Source: Ptiloglossa arizonensis (Eukaryota; Arthropoda; Insecta; Hymenoptera; Colletidae). Taken from it: 64,000 nt of DNA. A model generated the notes under the pieces. The model did not search any database and was not told the origin of the DNA. It saw only the letters and a list, made by a program, of their open reading frames with translations. The position numbers were made by a program, and so were the translations under genes. The stretch spans positions 744,001-808,000 of the forward strand of contig NW_027478400.1 of NCBI RefSeq assembly GCF_051014685.1, in the 5' to 3' direction. Within the stretch, counting starts at the first letter, position 1, and the number at the start of each line of letters is the position of its first letter. Below, piece by piece: positions 27,096 through 38,583 of the stretch.

Positions 27096-30000
27096 GGAGT
27101 TTGAAGTTAAGGAATGGGTGAGAAACCATCGAAATTTTCGCAATTCTGATGCTAGAAACGAATAACCGGAATAGCCTAGGGGAAAAGTACACACACCATT
27201 CTAATCGGGCGAGTCTCTACTTTCAGATGCAACAGGATTTCTCGAGTTCGTCAATCCGTTCGCGAGATATGGGAGTTTGAAGTTAAGGAATGGTTGGGAA
27301 ACCATCGAAATTTTCGCAATTCTGATGCTAGAAACGAATAACTGGAATGGCCTAGGGGAAAAGTACACACTATCCCAATCGGGCGAGTCTCTACTTTCAG
27401 ATGCAACAGGATTTCTCGAGTTCGTCAATCCGTTCGCGAGATATGGGAGTTTGAAGTTAAGGAATGGTTGAGAAACCATCAAAATTCTCGCAATTCTGAT
27501 ACTCGAAACCAATAACTACAAAGGCCTAGGGGAAAAATACAGATACCTTTGTAATCGGGCGAGTTTCCACTTTCAGATGCAAAAGGAATTTCTCGAGTTC
27601 GTCAATCCGTTCGCGAGATATGGGAGTTTAAAGTTAAGGAATGGTTGAGAAACCCTCAAAATTTTCGCAATTCTGATGTTAGAAACGAATAACTGGAATG
27701 GCCTAGGGGAAAAGTACGCACACCATTCTAATCGGGCGAGTCCCTACTTTCAGATGCAACAGGAATTTCTCGAGTTCGTCAATCCGTTCGCGAGATATGG
27801 GAGTTTGAAGTTAAGGAAAGCTTGAGAAACCATCAAAATTTTCGCAAGTCTGATACTCGAAACCACTAACTACAAAGGCCTAGGGGAAAAATACACTTAC
27901 CTTTGTAATCGGGCGAGTTTCCACTTTCAGATGCAACAGGAATTTCTCGAGTTCGTCAATCCGTTCGCGAGATATGGGAGTTTGAAGTTAAGGAATGGTT
28001 GAGAAACCATCACAATTTTCGCAATTCTGATACTCTAAACCAATAACTACTATGGCCTAGGGGAAAGGTACATACACCATTGTAATCGGACGAGTTTCTG
28101 CTTTCAGATGCAACAGGAATTTCTCGATTTCGTCATTCCGTTCGCGAGATATGGGAGTTTGAAGTTAAGGAATGGTTGAGAAACCATCAAAGTTTTCGCA
28201 ATTCTGACGCTAGAATCCAATAACTACAATGGCCTAGGGGAAAATACACATACCGTTGTAATCGGGCGAGTTTCTGCTTTCAGACGCAACAGGAATTTCT
28301 CGAGTTCGTCAATCCGTTCGCGAGATATGGAAGTTTGAAGTTAAGGAATGCTTGAGGAACCATCAAAATTTTCGCAATTCTGATGCTAGAAACGAATAAC
28401 TACAATGGCCTAGGGGAAAAATACACATACCTTTGTAATCGGGCGAGGTTCTACTTTCAGATGCAATTTGGAATTTCTCGAGTTCGTCAATCCGTTCGCG
28501 AGATATGGAAGTTTGAAGTTAAGGAATGCTTGAGGAACCATCAAAATTTTCGCAAGTCTGATACTCGAAACCAATAACTGCTGTGGCCTAGGGGAAAAAT
28601 ACACATACCGTTGCAATCGGGCGAGTTTCTACTTTCAGATGCAACAGGAATTTCTCGAGTTCGTCAATCCGTTCGCGAGATATGGGAGTTTGAAGTTAAG
28701 GAAAGCTTGAGAAACCATCAAAATTTTCGCAAGTCTGATACTCGAAACCAATAACTACAAAGGGCTAGGGGAAAAATACACATACCTTTGTAATCGGGCG
28801 AGTTTCCACTTTCAGATGCAACAGGAATTTCTCGAGTTCGTCAATCCGTTCGCGAGATATGGGAGTTTGAAGTTAAGGAATGGTTGAGAAACCATCACAA
28901 TTTTCGCAATTCTGATACTCGAAACCAATAACTACTATGGCCTAGGGGAAAGGTACATACACCATTGTAATCGGGCGAGTTTCTGCTTTCAGATGCAACA
29001 GGAATTTCTCGAGTTCGTCAATCCGTTCGCGAGATATGGAAGTTTGAAGTTAAGGAATGCTTGAGGAACCATCAAAATTTTCGCAATTCTGATGCTAGAA
29101 ACGAATAACTACAATGGCCTAGGGGAAAAATACACATACCTTTGTAATCGGGCGAGTTTCCACTTTCAGATGCAACAGGAATTTCTCGAGTTCGTCAATC
29201 CGTTCGCGAGATATGGGAGTTTGAAGTTAAGGAATGGTTGAGAAACCATCACAATTTTCGCAATTCTGATACTCGAAACCAATAACTACTATGGCCTAGG
29301 GGAAAGGTACATACACCATTGTAATCGGGCGAGTTTCTGCTTTCAGATGCAACAGGAATTTCTCGATTTCGTCATTCCGTTCGCGAGATATGGGAGTTTG
29401 AAGTTAAGGAATGGTTGAGAAACCATCAAAATTTTCGCAATTCTTATACTCGAAACCAATAACTGGAATGGCCTAGGGAAAAGTACACACACCCTTGTAA
29501 TCGTGCGAGATTCTACTTTCAGATGCAACAGGAATTTCTCGGGTTCGTCATTCTGTTCGCGAGATATGGGAGTTTGAAGTTAAGGAATGGGTGAGAAACC
29601 ATCGAAATTTTCGCAATTCTGATGCTAGAAACGAATAACCGGAATAGCCTAGGGGAAAAGTACACACACCATTCTAATCGGGCGAGTCTCTACTTTCAGA
29701 TGCAACAGGATTTCTCGAGTTCGTCAATCCGTTCGCGAGATATGGGAGTTTGAAGTTAAGGAATGGTTGGGAAACCATCGAAATTTTCGCAATTCTGATG
29801 CTAGAAACGAATAACTGGAATGGCCTAGGGGAAAAGTGCACACTATCCCAATCGGGCGAGTCTCTACTTTCAGATGCAACAGGATTTCTCGAGTTCGTCA
29901 ATCCGTTCGCGAGATATGGGAGTTTGAAGTTAAGGAATGGTTGAGAAACCATCAAAATTCTCGCAATTCTGATACTCGAAACCAATAACTACAAAGGCCT

Positions 30001-31735
30001 AGGGGAAAAATACAGATACCTTTGTAATCGGGCGAGTTTCCACTTTCAGATGCAAAAGGAATTTCTCGAGTTCGTCAATCCGTTCGCGAGATATGGGAGT
30101 TTAAAGTTAAGGAATGGTTGAGAAACCCTCAAAATTTTCGCAATTCTGATGTTAGAAACGAATAACTGGAATGGCCTAGGGGAAAAGTACGCACACCATT
30201 CTAATCGGGCGAGTCTCTACTTTCAGATGCAACAGGAATTTCTCGAGTTCGTCAATCCGTTCGCGAGATATGGGAGTTTGAAGTTAAGGAAAGCTTGAGA
30301 AACCATCAAAATTTTCGCAAGTCTGATACTCGAAACCACTAACTACAAAGGCCTAGGGGAAAAATACACTTACCTTTGTAATCGGGCGAGTTTCCACTTT
30401 CAGATGCAACAGGAATTTCTCGAGTTCGTCAATCCGTTCGCGAGATATGGGAGTTTGAAGTTAAGGAATGGTTGAGAAACCATCACAATTTTCGCAATTC
30501 TGATGCTCTAAACCAATAACTACTATGGCCTAGGGGAAAGGTACATACACCATTGTAATCGGGCGAGTTTCTGCTTTCAGATGCAACAGGAATTTCTCGA
30601 TTTCGTCATTCCGTTCGCGAGATATGGGAGTTTGAAGTTAAGGAATGGTTGAGAAACCATCAAAGTTTTCGCAATTCTGACGCTAGAATCCAATAACTAC
30701 AATGGCCTAGGGGAAAATACACATACCGTTGTAATCGGGCGAGTTTCTGCTTTCAGACGCAACAGGAATTTCTCGAGTTCGTCAATCCGTTCGCGAGATA
30801 TGGAAGTTTGAAGTTAAGGAATGCTTGAGGAACCATCAAAATTTTCGCAATTCTGATGCTAGAAACGAATAACTACAATGGCCTAGGGGAAAAATACACA
30901 TACCGTTGCAATCGGGCGAGTTTCTACTTTCAGATGCAACAGGAATTTCTCGAGTTCGTCAATCCGTTCGCGAGATATGGGAGTTTGAAGTTAAGGAAAG
31001 CTTGAGAAACCATCAAAATTTTCGCAAGTCTGATACTCGAAACCAATAACTACAAAGGGCTAGGGGAAAAATACACATACCTTTGTAATCGGGCGAGTTT
31101 CCACTTTCAGATGCAACAGGAATTTCTCGAGTTCGTCAATCCGTTCGCGAGATATGGGAGTTTGAAGTTAAGGAATGGTTGAGAAACCATCACAATTTTC
31201 GCAATTCTGATACTCGAAACCAATAACTACTATGGCCTAGGGGAAAGGTACATACACCATTGTAATCGGGCGAGTTTCTGCTTTCAGATGCAACAGGAAT
31301 TTCTCGAGTTCGTCAATCCGTTCGCGAGATATGGAAGTTTGAAGTTAAGGAATGCTTGAGGAACCATCAAAATTTTCGCAATTCTGATGCTAGAAACGAA
31401 TAACTACAATGGCCTAGGGGAAAAATACACATACCTTTGTAATCGGGCGAGTTTCCACTTTCAGATGCAACAGGAATTTCTCGAGTTCGTCAATCCGTTC
31501 GCGAGATATGGGAGTTTGAAGTTAAGGAATGGTTGAGAAACCATCACAATTTTCGCAATTCTGATACTCGAAACCAATAACTACTATGGCCTAGGGGAAA
31601 GGTACATACACCATTGTAATCGGGCGAGTTTCTGCTTTCAGATGCAACAGGAATTTCTCGATTTCGTCATTCCGTTCGCGAGATATGGGAGTTTGAAGTT
31701 AAGGAATGGTTGAGAAACCATCAAAATTTTCGCAA
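27095..31735 (+). repeat. Tandem 14/13-mer HOR, offset 2473 then 2295 bp
   Basis: About 27,095-29,440 and 29,568-31,735 share variant order: GGAATGGGTGAG, ATAACCGGAATAGCC, CACTATCCC, ACAGATACC, GCAAAAGG, GTTTAAAG, GTACGCAC, GGAAAGCTTG, CACTTACC, CATCAAAGTTTTC. The offset is 2473 bp until about 28,430. It then drops to 2295 bp because the first copy contains an additional 178-bp monomer at about 28,430-28,607. A longer, more diverged relative is 9,255-10,590 (offset 17,840). Confidence 0.86.
28430..28607 (+). repeat. Foreign-looking 178-bp monomer inside the 14-mer HOR
   Basis: This monomer is missing from the second HOR copy. It carries CGAGGTTCTAC, GCAATTTGGAATTTC (net +1 bp against CAACAGG) and ACTGCTGTGGCC. 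The AATTTGG haplotype is otherwise seen only near 50,033, and CTGCTGTGGCC only in the right half (56,161, 57,400, 57,931 and about 60,055). The flanking run from AAAAATACACATACC to TTCGTCAA is identical at both sites. Confidence 0.75.
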
Positions 31736-32420
31736 TTCTGACGCTAGAATCCAATAACTACAATGGCCTAGGGGAAAATACACATACCGTTGTAATCGGG
31801 CGAGTTTCTGCTTTCAGACGCAACAGGAATTTCTCGAGTTCGTCAATCCGTTCGCGAGATATGGAAGTTTGAAGTTAAGGAATGCTTGAGGAACCATCAA
31901 AATTTTCGCAATTCTGATGCTAGAAACGAATAACTACAATGGCCTACGGGAAAAATACACATACCGTTGCAATCGGGCGAGTTTCTACTTTCGGATGCAA
32001 CAGGAATTTCTCGATTTCGTAAATCCGTTCGCGAGATATGGGAGTTTGAAGTTAAGGAATCGTTGAGAAACCATCACAATTTTCGCAAGTCTGATACTCG
32101 AAACCAATAACTACTATGGCCTAGGGGAAAGGTACACACACCATTGTAATCGGGCGAGTTTCTGCTTTTAGATGCAACAGGAATTTCTCGAGTTCGTCAA
32201 TCCTTTCGCGAGATATGGGAGTTTGAAGTTAAGGAGTGGTTGAGAAACCATCAAAATTTTCGCAATTCTGATGCTAGAAACGAATAACTGGAATGGCCTA
32301 GGGGAAAAGCACACACACCATTCTAATCGGGCGAGTCTCTACTTTCAGATGCAACAGGAATTTCTCGAGTTCGTCATACCGTTCGCGAGATATGGGAGTT
32401 TGAAGTTAAGGAATGGTTGA
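31735..32420 (+). repeat. Transition from homogenised to diverged satellite
   Basis: The first monomers still match left-half types (CTCGATTTCGTAAATCC and CGTTGAGAAACCATCAC, as near 1100-1200). From about 32,430 private variants become common: TCTGTTACTCGAAGCC, CCTAGGACAAAAATACTCG, GCAATAGGAAATGCTCAAG. I saw no insertion or change of strand at the boundary. Confidence 0.7.
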
Positions 32421-35400
32421 GAAACCATCAAAATTTTCGCAAGTCTGTTACTCGAAGCCAATAACTACTATGGCCTAGGACAAAAATACTCGTACCGTTG
32501 TAATCGGGCGAGTTTCTGCTTTCAGATGCAATAGGAAATGCTCAAGTTCGTCAATCCGTTCGCGAGATATGGGAGTTTGAAGTTAAGGAATGGTTGAGAA
32601 ACCATCAAAGTTTTCGCAAGTCTGATACTCGAAACCAATAACTACAAAGGCCTAGGGAAAAATACACATACCGTTGTAATCGGGCGAGTATCTACTTTCA
32701 CATGCAACAGCAATTTCTCGAGTTCGTCAACACGTTCTCGAGATATGGCAGCTTGAAGTTAAGGTATGGTTGAGAAACCATCAAAACATTCGCAAGTCTG
32801 ATACTAGAAACCAATAACTGCAAAGGCCTAGGGGAAAAATACACATACCTTTGCAATCGGGCGAGTTTCCACTTTCAGATGCAACGGGAATTTCTCGAGT
32901 TCGTCAATCCGTTCGCGAGATATGGGAGTTTGAAGATAAGGGATGGTTGAGAAACCATCGAAATTTTCGCAATTCTGATGCTAGAAACGAATAACTGGAA
33001 TGGCCTAGGGGAAAAGTACACACACCATTCTAATCGGGCGAGTCTCTACTTTCAGATGCAACAGGAATTTCTCGAGTTCGTCAATCCGTTCGCGAGATAT
33101 GGGAGTTTGAAGTTATGGAATGGTTGAGAAACCCTCAAAATTTTCGCAAGTCTGATACTAGAAACCAATAACTACAATGGCTTAGGGGAAAAATACACAT
33201 ACCTTTGTAATCGGGCGAGTTTCCGCTTTCAGATGCAACAGGAATTTCTCGAGTTCGTCAATCCGTGCGCGAGATGTGGGAGTGTGAAGTTAAGGAATGG
33301 TTGAGAAACCATCAAAATTTTCGCTGGTCTGATACTCGAAACCAATAACTGGAATGGCCTGGGATAAAGTTCACACACCACTGTAATCGGGCGAGTTTCT
33401 ACTTTCAGATGCAACAGGAATTTCTCGAGTTTGTCAATCCATTCGCGAGATATGGGAGTTTGAAGTTAAGGAATGGTTGAGAAACCATCAAAATTTTCAC
33501 AAGTGTGATACTCGAAACCAATAACTACAATGGCCTAGGCGAAAAGTACACACACCATTGTAATCGGGCGAGTTTCTAATTTCAGTCACAATAGGAATAT
33601 CTCGAGCTCGTCAATGCGGTCGCGAGATATGGGAGATTGAAGTTAAGGAATGGTTGAGAAATCATCAAAATTTTCGCAAGTCTGATACTCGAAAACAGTA
33701 ACTAGAATGGCCTTGGGCAAAAATACACATACCGTTGTAATCGGGTGAGTTTCTACTTTCAGATGCAACAGGAATTTATCGTGCTCGTAAATTCGTGCGC
33801 GAGATATGGGGGTTTGAAGTTAAGGAATGGTTGAGAAACCATCAAAATTTTCGCAAGTCTGATACTCGAAACCAATAACTACAAAGGCATAGGGGAAAAA
33901 TGCACATACCTTTGTAATCGGGCGAGTTTCCACTTTCACATGCAACAGGAATTTCTCGAGTTCGTCAATGCGTTCGCGAGATATGGGAGTTTGAAGTTAA
34001 GGAATGGTTGAGAAACCATCAAAATTTACGCAATTCTGATGCTAGAAACGAATAACTGGAATGGCCTAGGGGAAAAGCACACAAACCATTGAAATCGGGC
34101 GAGTTTCTACTTTCAGATGCAACAGGAATTTCTCGAGTTCGTCAATCCGTTCGAGAGATATGGGAGTTTGAAATTAAGGAATGCTTGAGAAACCATCAAA
34201 ATTTTCGCAAGTCTGATACTCGAAACGAATAACCACTATGGCCTAGGGCAAAAATACACATACCGTTGTAATCGGGCGAGTTTCTGCTTTCAGATGCAAT
34301 AGGAAATTCTCAATTTCGTCAACACGTTCTCGAGATATGGCAGCTTGAAGTTAAGGAATGGTTGAGAAACCATCAAAACATTCGCAAGTCTGATACTAGA
34401 AACCAATAACTACAAAGGCATAGGGGAAAAATGCACATACATTTGTAATCGGGCGAGTCTCTGCTTTCAGATGCAATAGGAAATTCTCGAGTTCGTCAAT
34501 CCGTTCGCGAGATATGGAAGTTCGAAATTAAGGAATGATTGAGAAACCATCAAAATTTTCGCAAGTCTGATACTCGAAACCAATAACTGGTATGGCCTAG
34601 GGGAAAGGTACACACACCATTGTAATCGTGCGAGTTTCTACTTTCAGATGCAACAGGAATTTCTCGTGTTCGTCAATCCGTCGCGAGATATGGGAGTTTG
34701 AAGTTAAGGAATGGTTGAGAAACCATCAAAATTTACGCAATTCTGATGCTAGAAACGAATAACTGGAATGGCCTAGGGGAAAAGCACACAAACCATTGAA
34801 ATCGGTCGAGTTTCTACTTTCAGATGCAACAGGAATTTCTCGTGTTCGTCAATCCGTCGCGAGATATGGGAGTTTGAAGTTAAGGAATGGTTGAGAAACC
34901 ATCACAATTTTCGCAAGTCTGATACTCGAAACCAATAACCACTATGGCCTAGGGCAAAAATACACGTACCGTTGTAATCGGGCGAGCTACTGCTTTCAGA
35001 TGCAATAGGAAATTCTCAATTTCGTCAATCCGTTCGCGAGATATGGGAGTTTGAAGTTAAGGAATGGTTGGGAAACCATCAAAATTTTCGCAAGTCTGAT
35101 ACTCGAAACCAATAACTACAAAGGTATAGGGGAAAAATACACACACCATTGTAATCGGTCGAGTTTCTACTTTCAGATGCAACAGGAAATAATTGAGTTC
35201 GTCAATCCGTTCGCGAGATATGGGAGTTTGAAGTTAAGGAAATGTTGAGAAACCATCAAAATTTTCGCAATTCTGATGCTAGAAACGAATAACTGAAATG
35301 ACCTAGGGGAAAAGTACACATAGCGTTGTAATCGGGAGAGTTTCTGTTTTCAGATGCAACAGAAATTTTTCGGATTCGTCATTCCGTTCGCGAGATATGG

Positions 35401-36950
35401 GTGTTTGAAGGTAAGGAATGGTTGAGAATCCAACAAATTTTCGCTGGTCTGACACTCGAAACCAATAACTGGAATGGCCTAGGGCAAATATACACATACC
35501 TTTGTAATCGGGCGAGTTTCTACATTCAGATGCAACAGGAATTTCTCGAGTTCGTCAATCCGTTCGCGAGATATCGAAGTTTGAAGTTAAGGAATGGTTG
35601 AGAAACCATCAAAATTTTCGCAAGTCTGTTACTCGAAACCAATAACTACTATGACCTGGGGCAAAAATACACATACCGTTGTAATCGGGCGAGCTACTGC
35701 TTTCAGATGCAATAGGAATTTCTCGAGTTTCTCAATCCTTGCGCGAGATATGGGAGTTTGAAGTTAAGGAATGGTTGAGAAACCATCAAAATTTTCGCAA
35801 GACTGTTACTCGAAACCAAAACTGGAATGGCCTAGGGGAAAAGTACACACACCGTTGTAATGGGGCGAGTTTCTACTTTCAGATGCAACAGGAATTTCTC
35901 GAGTTCGTCAATCCGTTCGCGAGATATGGGAGTTTGAAGTTAAGGAATGGTTGAGAAACCATCAAAATTTTCGCTGATCTGATACTCGAAACCGATAACT
36001 GGAATGGCCTAGGGGAAAAGTACACACACCATTGTAATCGTGCGAGTTTCTAGTTTCAGATGCAACAGGAATTTCTCGAGTTCGTCAACCGTTCGCGAGA
36101 AATGGGAGTTTGAAGTTAAGGAATGGTTGAGAAACCAACAAAATTTTCGCAATTCTGATACTCGAAACCAATAACTACAATGGCCTAGGGGAAAAATACA
36201 CATAGCGTTGTAATCGGGAGAGTTTCTTCTTCCAGATGCAACCGGAATTTCTCGTGTTCGTCAATCCGTTCGCGAGATTTGGGAGTTTGAAGTTAAGGAA
36301 TGGTTGAGAAACCATCACAATTTTCGCAAGTCTGATACTCGAAACCAATAACTACTATAGCCTAGGGGAAAAATACACATACCTTTGTAATCGGGCGAGT
36401 TTCTACTTTCAGATGCAACAGGAATTTCTCGAGTTCGTCAATCCGTTCGCGAGATATGGGAGTTTGAAGTTAAGGAATGGTTGAGAAACCATCAAAATTT
36501 TCGCAATTCTGATGCTAGAAACGTATAACTGGAATGACCTAGGGGAAAAGTACACACACCATTGTAAATGGTCGACTTTCTACTTTCAGATGCAACAGGA
36601 AATAATCGAGTTCGTCAATCCGTTCGCGAGATATGGGAGTTTGAAGTTAAGGAATGCTTGAAAAACCATCAAAGTTTTCGCAATTCTGATACTCGAAACC
36701 AATAACTACTATGGCCAAGGGCAAAAATACACATACCGTTGGAATCGGACGAGTTTCTACTTTCAGATGCAACAGGAATTCCTCGAGTTCGTCAATCCGT
36801 TCGCGAGATATGGGAGTTTGAAGTTAAGGAAAGGTTGAGAAACCATCAAAATTATCCCAAGTCTGATACTCGAAACCAATAACTACTATGGCCTAGGGCA
36901 AAAATACACAAACCGTTGTAATCGGACGAGTTTCTGGTTTCAGATGCAAC
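32420..36950 (+). repeat. Diverged right-half monomers, no long HOR seen
   Basis: Monomers keep the 177-bp phase but differ widely: CAATAGGAAATTCTC near 32,530, 34,300 and 35,005; GTCAACACGTTCTCGAG near 32,726 and 34,319; a 1-bp loss in CCGTCGCGAG near 34,680 and 34,856; the first CAGGAAATAATTGAG near 35,182. Repeated pairs are mostly single monomers. No gene is present. Confidence 0.75.
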
Positions 36951-37480
36951 AGGAATTTATCGAGTTCGTCTATCCGTTCGCGAGATAAGGGAGTTTGAAG
37001 TTAAGGAATGGTTGACAAACCATCAGAATTTTCGCAAGTGTGATACTCGAAACCAATAACTGGAATGGGCTGGGGAAAAGTACACACACCATTGTAATGG
37101 GGCGAGTTTCTACTTTCAGGTGCAACAGGAATTCCTCGAGTTCGTCTATCCGTTCGCGAGATAAGGGAGTTTGAAGTTAAGGAATGGTTGACAAACCATC
37201 AGAATTTTCGCAAGTGTGATACTCGAAACCAATAACTGGAATGGGCTGGGGGAAAAGTACACACACCATTGTAATGGGGCGAGTTTCTACTTTCAGATGC
37301 AACAGGAATTTATCGAGTTCGTCTATCCGTTCGCGAGATAAGGGAGTTTGAAGTTAAGGAATGGTTGACAAACCATCAGAATTTTCGCAAGTGTGATACT
37401 CAAAACCAATAACTGGAATGGGCTGGGGGAAAAGTACACACACCATTGTAATCGGGCGAGTTTCTACTTTCAGATGCAAC
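36950..37480 (+). repeat. Three near-identical consecutive monomers
   Basis: The rare set TCTATCCG, CGAGATAAGGG, GGTTGACAAACC, ATCAGAATTTTC, AAGTGTGATAC and GGAATGGGCTGGG recurs at 36,971, 37,147 and 37,324 (steps 176 and 177). The first copy lacks one G in GGCTGGGG. This is a local single-monomer amplification inside otherwise diverged sequence. Confidence 0.85.
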
Positions 37481-38421
37481 AGGAATATCTCGAGTGCGTC
37501 AATCCGTTCGCGAGATATGGCAGTTTGAAGTTAAGGAATGGTTGAGAAACCATCAAAATTTTCGCAACTCTGATACTCGAAACCAGTAACTGGAATGGCC
37601 TAGGGGAAAAGTACACACACCACTGTAATCGGGCGAGTTTCTACTTTCAGATACAATAGGAATTTCTCGAGTTCGTCAATCCGTTCGCGAGATATGGGAG
37701 TATGGAGTTAAGAGACGGTTGAGAAGCCATCAAGATTTTCGCAATTCTGGGGCTAGAAAAGAATAACTGGAATGGCCTAGGGGAAAAGAACACATACCTT
37801 TGTAGTCGGGAGAGTTTCTACTTTCAGATTCAACAGAAATTTTTCGGATTCGTCAATCCGTTCGCGAAATATCGGAGTTTGGAGTTAAGAGATGGCTGAA
37901 AAACCATCAAAATTTTCGCAATTCTGATGCTAGAAACGAATAACTGGAATGGACTAGGGGGAAAGCACACACACCGTTGTAATCGGGCGAGTTTCTACTT
38001 TCAGATGCAACAGGAATTTCTCGAGTTCGTCAATCCGTTCGCGAGATATGGGAGTTTGAAGTTAAGCAATGGTTGACAAACCATCAAAATTTTCGCAAGT
38101 CTGATACTCGAAATCAATAACTGGAATGGCCCAGGGGAAAAGTACACACACCATTGTAATTGGACGAGTTTCTACTTTCAGAAGCAACAGGAATTTCTCG
38201 AGGTCGTCAATCCGTTCGCGAGATATGGGAGTTTGAAATTAAGGAATGTTTGAGAAACCATCAAAATTTTCGCAACTCTGATACTCGAAACCAATAACTG
38301 GAATGGCCTAGGGAAAAGCACACACACCATTGTAATCGGGCGAGTTTCCACTTTCAGATGCAACAGGAATTTCTCGAGTTCGTCAATCCGTTCACGAGAT
38401 ATGGTAGTTTGAAGTTAAGGA

Positions 38422-38437
38422 ATGGTTGAGAAACCAT
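38422..38437. other. Dyad symmetry with GAGA loop (typical copy)
   Basis: ATGGTT-GAGA-AACCAT is a perfect 6-bp inverted repeat with a 4-nt loop, at monomer positions 15-30. It recurs in a large share of monomers across the window. In a plus-strand transcript the loop would be a GNRA-type tetraloop. Many monomers break the left arm (ATGCTT, ATCGTT, ATTGTT, ATGTTT, ATGGGT) or the right arm (AACCCT) with no matching change opposite, so strict conservation is not supported. Short dyads are known to be enriched in several centromeric satellites; a function here is inference. Confidence 0.75.
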
Positions 38438-38438
38438 C

Positions 38439-38446
38439 AAAATTTT
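38439..38446. other. A4T4 tract next to the dyad
   Basis: AAAATTTT lies one base after the dyad in most monomers. AnTn tracts are known to be intrinsically bent when phased with the helix. There is only one per 177 bp, so strong overall curvature is not implied. Variants seen include ACAATTTT, GAAATTTT and AAAATTCT. Confidence 0.7.
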
Positions 38447-38549
38447 CGCAACTCTGATACTCGAAACCAATAACTGGAATGGCCTAGGGGAAAAGAACAC
38501 ACACCATTGTAATCGGGCGAGTTTCTACTTTCAGATGCAACAGGAATTC

Positions 38550-38575
38550 CTCGAGTTCGTCAATCCGTTCGCGAG
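38550..38575. other. CpG cluster in the conserved right part of the monomer
   Basis: Five of the nine consensus CpGs lie within about 22 bp, running from CTCGAG through TTCGTC, TCCG and TCGCGA. The cluster holds two palindromes, CTCGAG and TCGCGA. It is retained in most monomers of both halves of the window, although CTCGAG is lost in right-half monomers carrying the AAATAATCGAG variant. Confidence 0.7.
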
Positions 38576-38583
38576 ATATGGGA
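38568..38583 (+). other. CENP-B-box-like motif (one core mismatch)
   Basis: TTCGCGAGATATGGGA aligns with the minimal mammalian CENP-B box pattern TTCG-N4-A-N2-CGGG. The TTCG, the A and the GGG all match; the core C is T here. That is 8 of 9 specified bases. The motif occupies the end of nearly every monomer and is among the most conserved stretches. I saw no monomer with the C restored. Binding by a CENP-B-like or pogo-type transposase-derived protein is speculative. Confidence 0.4.

Noticed and set aside
32420..32800. Transposon or LTR edge at the left/right transition
   Set aside because: Monomer phase and strand are continuous; I found no terminal repeats, target-site duplication or non-satellite sequence.
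38490..38510. Microsatellite (CA)n
   Set aside because: The CA run in GTACACACACC is only three to four units and varies with monomer type, so it is part of the satellite.
38568..38583. Calling a true CENP-B box
   Set aside because: The core C is T in every monomer I checked, and the taxon is unknown. I list it only as a similar motif.
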